DNA of 64,000 nt, from contig JAPDNP010000007.1 of NCBI GenBank assembly GCA_025989215.1, forward strand, positions 210,688 through 274,687, in the 5' to 3' direction. The DNA is from Neisseriaceae bacterium JH1-16. GTDB lineage: Bacteria; Pseudomonadota; Gammaproteobacteria; Burkholderiales; Chromobacteriaceae. Shown here piece by piece: positions 59,356 to 64,000 of this stretch; the first letter of the stretch is position 1, and each line of letters starts with the position of its first letter. The notes under the pieces are model-generated. The model did not search any database. It worked only from the letters and a program-made list of their open reading frames with translations, and was not told where the DNA came from. The translations under genes were made by a program, and so were the position numbers.

Positions 59356-61320
59356 TCAGACGTCCGCTTCCACCTCGTTGCCGCGCGCCTCCATCCAGCT
59401 GCGCCGGCTGGCCGCCTCGCCCTTGCCCATCAGCATCACAAAGGTGTCGATGGTCGCCTCGTGCGCACCGTTGCGCACCCTCACCTGCGACAGGCGGCGG
59501 GTGTCCGGGTGCATCGTGGTGTCCTTCAGCTGCTCCGGGTTCATCTCGCCCAGGCCCTTGAAACGGCTGATGCCCCAGCTGCCCTCGCGCACGTTCTCGC
59601 TACGCAGCCGGTCGAGGATCGCCACCATCTCGTCCTCGTCGAGCGCGTACAGCTTCTTCGCCGGGCGGTTCTTGCCCTGCCCCGGCACGTCGACGCGGAA
59701 TAGCGGCGGCTGGGCGATATAGATGTGGCCGGCCTCGATCAGGCGCGGGAAATGCTTGAAGAACAGCGTCAGCAGCAGCACCTGGATGTGCGAGCCGTCC
59801 ACGTCGGCGTCGGACAGGATGGCGATCTTGCCGTAGCGCAGCCCCGACAGGTCCGGCGCGTCCTTCGGCCCGTGCGGGTCGACGCCGATCGCCACCGCGA
59901 TGTCGTGGATCTCGGCATTGGAGAACAACTGGTCCTTGTGCGTCTCCCAACTGTTCAGCACCTTGCCGCGCAAGGGCAGGATCGCCTGGTATTCCTTGTC
60001 GCGCGCCAGCTTGGCCGAACCACCTGCCGAGTCGCCCTCGACCAGGAACAGCTCGTTACGCTCGATGTCCTCGCTCTCGCAGTCGGTCAGCTTGCCCGGC
60101 AGCACCGCCACGCCCGAGCCCTTCTTCTTCTCGACCTTCTTCACCGACTTCAGGCGGCTCTGCGCCTGGCGGATCGCCAGCTCGGCGATCTTCTTGCCGG
60201 CCTCGACGTTCTGGTTCAGCCACAGCTCCACCGGGTCGCGGCTGACGCTCGCCACCAGCTTCAGCGCGTCGCGGCTGGTCAGCTTGTCCTTGGTCTGGCC
60301 CTGGAACTGCGGGTCGAGCACCCGCGCCGACAGCACGAAGCGCACCCGGCTCCACACGTCCTCGGCCTGCACCTTCACCCCGCGCGGCAGCAGGTTGTGG
60401 TGCTCGATGAAGCTCTTCACCGCGTCGAACACACCGGAACGCAGCCCCGCCTCGTGAGTGCCGCCGACCGGGGTCGGGATCAGGTTCACATAGCTCTCGC
60501 CACCGGCCGCCTCCTCGAACCAGGCCAGCGCCCAGTTGGCGCCCTCGCCCGGCGCGAAGCTATCGTGGTCCGGGCCGATATAGGACTCGCCGGCGAACAC
60601 CGGCGCCACCGGCTCGTCGCCGTCGAACAGCTCGACCAGGTAGCTCTTCAGGCCGTTCGGGTACTGCCACTGCTTCACCTCGTCGCCGCTGGCCTTCTCC
60701 ACCGTCAGCGACACCGCCACGCCCGGCAGCAGCACCGCCTTGGCACGCAGCAAGCGCTCCAGCTCCGGCATCGAGTAGCGCGGGCTCTCGAAATACTTGC
60801 CGTCCGGCCACACCCTCACCCGGGTGCCGCTGGTGCGCGCGCCGCAGTCGCCGACGCGGGCCAGTGGCTCGATCACGTCGCCGCCGGCGAACACGATGCG
60901 GTACACGCCGCCGTCGCGCTTCACCTCGACCTCTAGCCGGGTCGACAGCGCGTTGGTCACCGACACGCCGACGCCGTGCAGGCCGCCGGAGAACGCGTAG
61001 GCACCACCGTCCTTCTTGTTGAACTTGCCGCCGGCGTGCAGCCGGGTGAACACCAGTTCCACCACCGGCACGTTCTCGACCGGGTGCAGGCCCACCGGGA
61101 TACCGCGGCCGTCGTCCTCGATCGACAGCGAGCCGTCGCTGTGCACGGTCACCGCGATCTTCTTGGCGTAACCGCCGAGCGCCTCATCGGCCGCGTTGTC
61201 GATCACCTCCTGGCAGATATGCGTCGGGTCGGTGGTGCGGGTATACATGCCCGGGCGCTCTTTGACGGGCTCGAGGCCCTTGAGTACCCGGACGGAAGAT
61301 TCGTCGTACTGTTGTGTCAT
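59356..61320 (-). CDS. parE: DNA topoisomerase IV subunit B
   Basis: 654 residues (E. coli 630). GHKL ATPase motifs EVIDNAADEALGGYA, DDGRGIPVGLHP and GGLHGVGVSVTNAL; transducer domain; TOPRIM motifs LVEGDSAGGSAKLARD (with PLRGKVLN) and SDADVDGSHIQ. The absence of the long GyrB insert and the N-terminus favour ParE over GyrB. It decatenates daughter chromosomes with ParC, which is not in this window. One TTGGCCGAA word (60011). Confidence 0.95.
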   Translation of the reverse strand: MTQQYDESSVRVLKGLEPVKERPGMYTRTTDPTHICQEVIDNAADEALGGYAKKIAVTVHSDGSLSIEDDGRGIPVGLHPVENVPVVELVFTRLHAGGKFNKKDGGAYAFSGGLHGVGVSVTNALSTRLEVEVKRDGGVYRIVFAGGDVIEPLARVGDCGARTSGTRVRVWPDGKYFESPRYSMPELERLLRAKAVLLPGVAVSLTVEKASGDEVKQWQYPNGLKSYLVELFDGDEPVAPVFAGESYIGPDHDSFAPGEGANWALAWFEEAAGGESYVNLIPTPVGGTHEAGLRSGVFDAVKSFIEHHNLLPRGVKVQAEDVWSRVRFVLSARVLDPQFQGQTKDKLTSRDALKLVASVSRDPVELWLNQNVEAGKKIAELAIRQAQSRLKSVKKVEKKKGSGVAVLPGKLTDCESEDIERNELFLVEGDSAGGSAKLARDKEYQAILPLRGKVLNSWETHKDQLFSNAEIHDIAVAIGVDPHGPKDAPDLSGLRYGKIAILSDADVDGSHIQVLLLTLFFKHFPRLIEAGHIYIAQPPLFRVDVPGQGKNRPAKKLYALDEDEMVAILDRLRSENVREGSWGISRFKGLGEMNPEQLKDTTMHPDTRRLSQVRVRNGAHEATIDTFVMLMGKGEAASRRSWMEARGNEVEADV

Positions 61321-61392
61321 GCTGTGTCGGCGATCAGAAATGGAAACACGCCCGGATGGGCGGGCGTGTCAGGCCCGGTGGGCCAAGCAAGG

Positions 61393-61401
61393 TTGGCCGA
61401 A
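61393..61401 (+). repeat. intergenic copy of the TTGGCCGAA word
   Basis: Exact copy in extended context AGGTTGGCCGAAACC, between rppH (stop 61439) and parE (start 61320). Confidence 0.9.
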
Positions 61402-61438
61402 ACCGGACGAAAAAACAAGAAAATCGGGCGAAGCTCGC

Positions 61439-61972
61439 TCAGTCGTGTGCACCACCGGCCGAGGGCGACTGGCGCTCCAGGAAATCGTGGCGCGACTCCA
61501 CCCCCTTCAGGAAGCGCGACAACTCCAACAGCGCCAGCTCGTAGACGTTGCGTTTGAAGTCGATCACCTCGTCGACCGGCGCCCAGTAATCGTGCCAGCG
61601 CCAGGCATCGAACTCCGGATGGCTGGTAGCGCGCAGGCACACATCGCTCTCGCGCCCGGTCAGCCGCAGCAGGAACCAGATCTGTTTCTGGCCCTTGTAA
61701 CTGCCGCGCCATTCGCGTCGCACCCAATGGGTCGGCACCTCATAGCGCAGCCAGTCGCGCGTGCGACCAAGGATCTTCACGTGCTGGGGCAGCAGCCCCA
61801 CTTCTTCGAGCAGCTCGCGGTACATCGCTGCCTCGGGGCTTTCGCCTGGTTTGATGCCGCCCTGCGGAAACTGCCACGAATGCTCGCGCACCCGCTTCCC
61901 CCAGAACACCTCGTTATGGTGATTCGTGAGGATGATTCCGACGTTCGGGCGGTAGCCGTCCCGGTCCAACAT
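61439..61972 (-). CDS. rppH: RNA pyrophosphohydrolase RppH
   Basis: 177 residues (E. coli 176). Nudix box [20 protein letters not shown] at residues 38-57, continuing [20 protein letters not shown] and [17 protein letters not shown] are typical. It removes pyrophosphate from 5' ends of mRNAs, starting RNase E decay. Placed upstream of parE on the minus strand, 118 bp apart. Confidence 0.96.
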   Translation of the reverse strand: MLDRDGYRPNVGIILTNHHNEVFWGKRVREHSWQFPQGGIKPGESPEAAMYRELLEEVGLLPQHVKILGRTRDWLRYEVPTHWVRREWRGSYKGQKQIWFLLRLTGRESDVCLRATSHPEFDAWRWHDYWAPVDEVIDFKRNVYELALLELSRFLKGVESRHDFLERQSPSAGGAHD

Positions 61973-62413
61973 AGGAAACCTGCAAAATTCGTTGATTAAT
62001 GAAATTCTTGCACATTTCGCCCGCCGGTGCCATCCGCCCCCGACGCCCCCGGCGTCGCGCTGCGTTCAAGAAAATCCACAAGCCCTATCACATCAAGCAC
62101 TTGCCGTCTCTACGTGCACATTGCCCTCTTCCATCCAAGCGCGGCAAAGCCAGTCAACACCCATCACCTCCCAACCCTTTGCAATTTTTACCAAACAACA
62201 TGAAACTCAACATCATACACAATCGCTTTGCGCTGGCGAAATTCCCACAGCCCCACCCCATCAGTCGCTGAAAGTACTTGTGCTCACCGGCAAGTTCTGT
62301 TTAATTATTTCAACATTCTGAACGTCTGATCCAACAAGACGAATGACATCCCACCCGCTGACAGCCCGGCGAACAAGGCCGGCTGCATCAAGGTTAATCG
62401 GAGGAATAGAGAG
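61973..62413 (+). other. 441-bp C-rich, G-poor spacer upstream of the polyamine-binding protein gene
   Basis: No convincing gene: an open frame 61999-62271 is low-complexity and lacks an RBS. On the plus strand 62061-62280 has about 79 C and 30 G, and 62161-62220 about 22 C and 2 G, while overall GC drops below the window average. Such C>G bubbles typify Rho-utilisation sites. Promoters for both flanking genes must lie here; none is clear. Confidence 0.5.
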
Positions 62414-63514
62414 ATGAAGCGTTTAATTGCACTGGCTGCAGCAGGCAGCGCACTGGTCATCGCAAGCGGTAGCACCCTGGCCGCCCCGACCAAAGAATTG
62501 AACATCTACAACTGGTCGGACTACATCGCCGAGAGCACGGTCCCCAATTTCCAGAAGGAAAACGGCGTCAAGGTCCGCTACGACGTCTACGACAGTAACG
62601 AGATCCTGCAGGCCAAGATGCTCACCGGCAAGACCGGCTACGACATCGTGGTGCCGTCCAACACCTTCCTCGCCCGCCAGATTCCGGCCGGCCTGTACCT
62701 GCCGCTCGACAAGAGCAAGATCCCCAACTACAAGAACCTCGACCCGGCCATCATGTCGATGCTGACCCAAGCCGACCCGGGCAACAAGTACGCCGTGCCC
62801 TACTTCTGGGGCATCAACACCATCGGCATCAACCCGGACAAGGTGGGCAAGGCGCTCGGCGGCAAGCTGCCGGCCAAGCAATGGGACCTGCTGTTCAACC
62901 CGCAGATCGTCTCCAAGCTGAAGTCCTGTGGCGTCAGCATCCTCGACGCACCGTCCGAAGTATTCCCGATCGCGCTCAAGTACATCGGCAAGGATCCGAA
63001 CAGCCACAACGAGGCCGACTACCAGGAAGCGGCCAAACTGCTCAAGAGCATTCGCCCCTACATCACCCGTTTCTCCTCGTCGGGCTACATCAACGAGGTC
63101 GCTAACGGCGACCTGTGTCTGGTGCTCGGCTACGGCGGCGACCTCAACATCGCCAAGCGCCGCGCCGCCGATGCCAAGAATGGTGTGAAGGTCGACGTGC
63201 TGGTACCGAAGGAAGGCGTCGAGCTGTGGATCGACAGCATGGTGATCCCGAAAGACTCGAAGAACCTCGACAACGCCTACAAGTACATCAACTACAACCT
63301 CGACCCGAAGGTCGCGGCCAACAACTCCAACACCGTGACCTACGCACCGGGCAGCCTGCCGGCCCGTCAGTTCGTCAATCCGAAGTACCTGCACGATCGC
63401 TCGATCTTCCCGTCGGCCGAAGACGTGAAGAGCGGCTTCCTGGTCAAAGCACTCGATCCGAAGATCCAGCGACTCAGCACCCGTCTGTGGCAGGAATTCA
63501 AGACCGGGAAGTAA
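62414..63514 (+). CDS. polyamine (putrescine-type) ABC transporter substrate-binding protein
   Basis: 366 residues, PotF/PotD family. Signal peptide about 1-24 (ending STLAAP). LNIYNWSDYIAESTVPNFQK and VRYDVYDSNEILQAKMLTGK form the start of lobe 1; YDIVVPSNTFLARQI and YFWGINTIGINPDKV line the ligand cleft with Trp and Asp residues that clamp diamines. SD GGAGGAATAGAGAG. No permease or ATPase gene follows before the terminator, so it is an orphan binding protein in this window. Length and wording favour PotF over PotD. Confidence 0.9.
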   Translation: MKRLIALAAAGSALVIASGSTLAAPTKELNIYNWSDYIAESTVPNFQKENGVKVRYDVYDSNEILQAKMLTGKTGYDIVVPSNTFLARQIPAGLYLPLDKSKIPNYKNLDPAIMSMLTQADPGNKYAVPYFWGINTIGINPDKVGKALGGKLPAKQWDLLFNPQIVSKLKSCGVSILDAPSEVFPIALKYIGKDPNSHNEADYQEAAKLLKSIRPYITRFSSSGYINEVANGDLCLVLGYGGDLNIAKRRAADAKNGVKVDVLVPKEGVELWIDSMVIPKDSKNLDNAYKYINYNLDPKVAANNSNTVTYAPGSLPARQFVNPKYLHDRSIFPSAEDVKSGFLVKALDPKIQRLSTRLWQEFKTGK

Positions 63515-63531
63515 ATCAGAACTTCATCATC

Positions 63532-63558
63532 AAAAAAGCCGGCTTCGCCGGCTTTTTT
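63532..63558 (+). terminator. terminator of the polyamine-binding protein gene
   Basis: AAAAAAGCCGGC-TTC-GCCGGCTTTTTT, perfect and symmetric. Confidence 0.95.
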
Positions 63559-63883
63559 ATTTCTGGTCGATTGCAGGACCGAAGAAGCAATCATTATCCG
63601 GCCAAAGCAAGGTCAGACCAGCTCAAAACGACACTGTTGCACCTGGCTGACCAGCCAGCCTCGGCGTTACTCCCTGTAAGCGGCAGAAGAGCCCATCGCC
63701 AGTCAGGGTGACGGAATCGCGATGATGCGCAGCAGGAGCTGGCACTGCCAGCGAGGCATTAAACGATTGAGCGCGTGAGAAGATCATCGGGCGCCATGGC
63801 GGCCGAAGGCCGGCATGGCGGGACTGGGGTAGCAGGTGGACTGCAGCGCCGTTCCGTTGCTACACGGCCGCCGTAAAGCACAA
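63559..63883. other. gene-free spacer before the rRNA operon end
   Basis: About 325 bases without a convincing reading frame or RNA gene; a short GC hairpin (GGCGGCCGAAGGCCGGC region, about 63801-63818) is the only structure noticed. Confidence 0.5.
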
Positions 63884-63909
63884 AGCCCCAGCTCGTGTGA
63901 GCTGGGGCT
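63884..63909 (-). terminator. rRNA operon terminator
   Basis: Minus-strand AGCCCCAGCTC-ACAC-GAGCTGGGGCT, 11-bp perfect stem, followed by TTGTGCTTT, located 11 bases after the 5S gene. Confidence 0.9.
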
Positions 63910-63920
63910 GGTTGTGGGGA

Positions 63921-64000
63921 GTCTGGCGGTGACCTACTTTCACATGGCGAATGCCACACTATCATCGGCGCGGAGGCGTTTCACGGTCCTGTTCGGGATG
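63921..64000 (-). rRNA. rrf: 5S ribosomal RNA, 3' portion
   Basis: Read on the minus strand, the last 80 bases carry CATCCCGAACAGGACCGTGA, then GTGAAACGCCTCCGCGCCGA, GATAGTGTGGCATTCGCCAT and GTGAAAGTAGGTCACCGCCAGAC, the conserved 3' two-thirds of proteobacterial 5S rRNA ending with the terminal GCCAGAC. The 5' part lies outside the window, and 23S/16S genes should follow to the right. Confidence 0.95.

Noticed and set aside
61999..62271. 90-codon open frame before the polyamine-binding protein gene
   Set aside because: Basic, proline-rich low-complexity sequence, no RBS, and it overlaps the C-rich leader; more likely non-coding.
62414..63514. Complete polyamine ABC transporter operon
   Set aside because: A strong terminator follows the binding-protein gene, and the remaining sequence up to the rRNA operon has no permease or ATPase gene.

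Overview
The window is about 64 kb of GC-rich (by eye roughly 63-65%) bacterial chromosome, densely packed with housekeeping genes. Gene content and order (rpsP-rimM-trmD-rplS, surE-pcm-nlpD-rpoS, rplM-rpsI-argC-erpA, clpS-clpA, secB-gpsA, a monomeric plus a dimeric isocitrate dehydrogenase with AceK) indicate a betaproteobacterium, most likely a GC-rich member of Neisseriales (Chromobacteriaceae/Chitinibacteraceae type). The order-level placement is inference. I saw no prophage, IS element, CRISPR array, tRNA gene or transposase.

Layout. 0-9 kb: trmJ with a DUF1853 gene, divergent suhB, a lipoprotein metalloprotease, a LysR regulator divergent from a GST-sugE pair, and mutS. 9-20 kb: a small unknown protein, aceK, rluE, monomeric IDH, dimeric Icd, a cold-shock protein, clpS-clpA. 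19-27 kb: xerD-ogt, the rpsP-rimM-trmD-rplS operon, a Pat-type protein acetyltransferase, nadA. 27-33 kb: surE-pcm-nlpD-rpoS, a deacetylase-family enzyme, divergent plsY/folB. 33-44 kb: a small secreted protein, truncated globin, a DUF1214 protein, dadA, cheR, erpA, argC, rpsI-rplM, a probable small RNA, relA, mutY. 44-57 kb: a THUMP methyltransferase, a MarC-family protein, the modE / modA-diTOBE-modB-modC molybdate locus, gpsA-SH3-secB-grxC, dacB-priA. 57-64 kb: hemE, an Fsr-type exporter, parE, rppH, a polyamine-binding protein, and the 3' part of a 5S rRNA gene (end of an rRNA operon, minus strand).

The most striking signal is not a gene. The 9-mer TTGGCCGAA (extended form GTTGGCCGAAC) occurs 42 times by eye on the two strands, where fewer than one would be expected from base composition. 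It lies both inside genes (usually read as Leu-Ala-Glu with a TTG leucine codon) and between genes, including one perfect inverted pair. Copies are frequent in DNA-maintenance genes (mutS three, mutY three, ogt two). This is the profile of a DNA uptake sequence, but the word is not the Neisseria DUS or the Pasteurellaceae USS.

Other regulatory observations: a probable Rho-independent sRNA with an almost ideal promoter between relA and rplM; a terminator hairpin followed by a boxA-like element in the suhB leader; two long palindromic elements directly after the sugE and marC stop codons; a cluster of DnaA-box-like sequences between hemE and priA; a G-poor, C-rich leader before the polyamine-binding protein gene; and a duplicated TATAAT-containing repeat upstream of the monomeric IDH gene.
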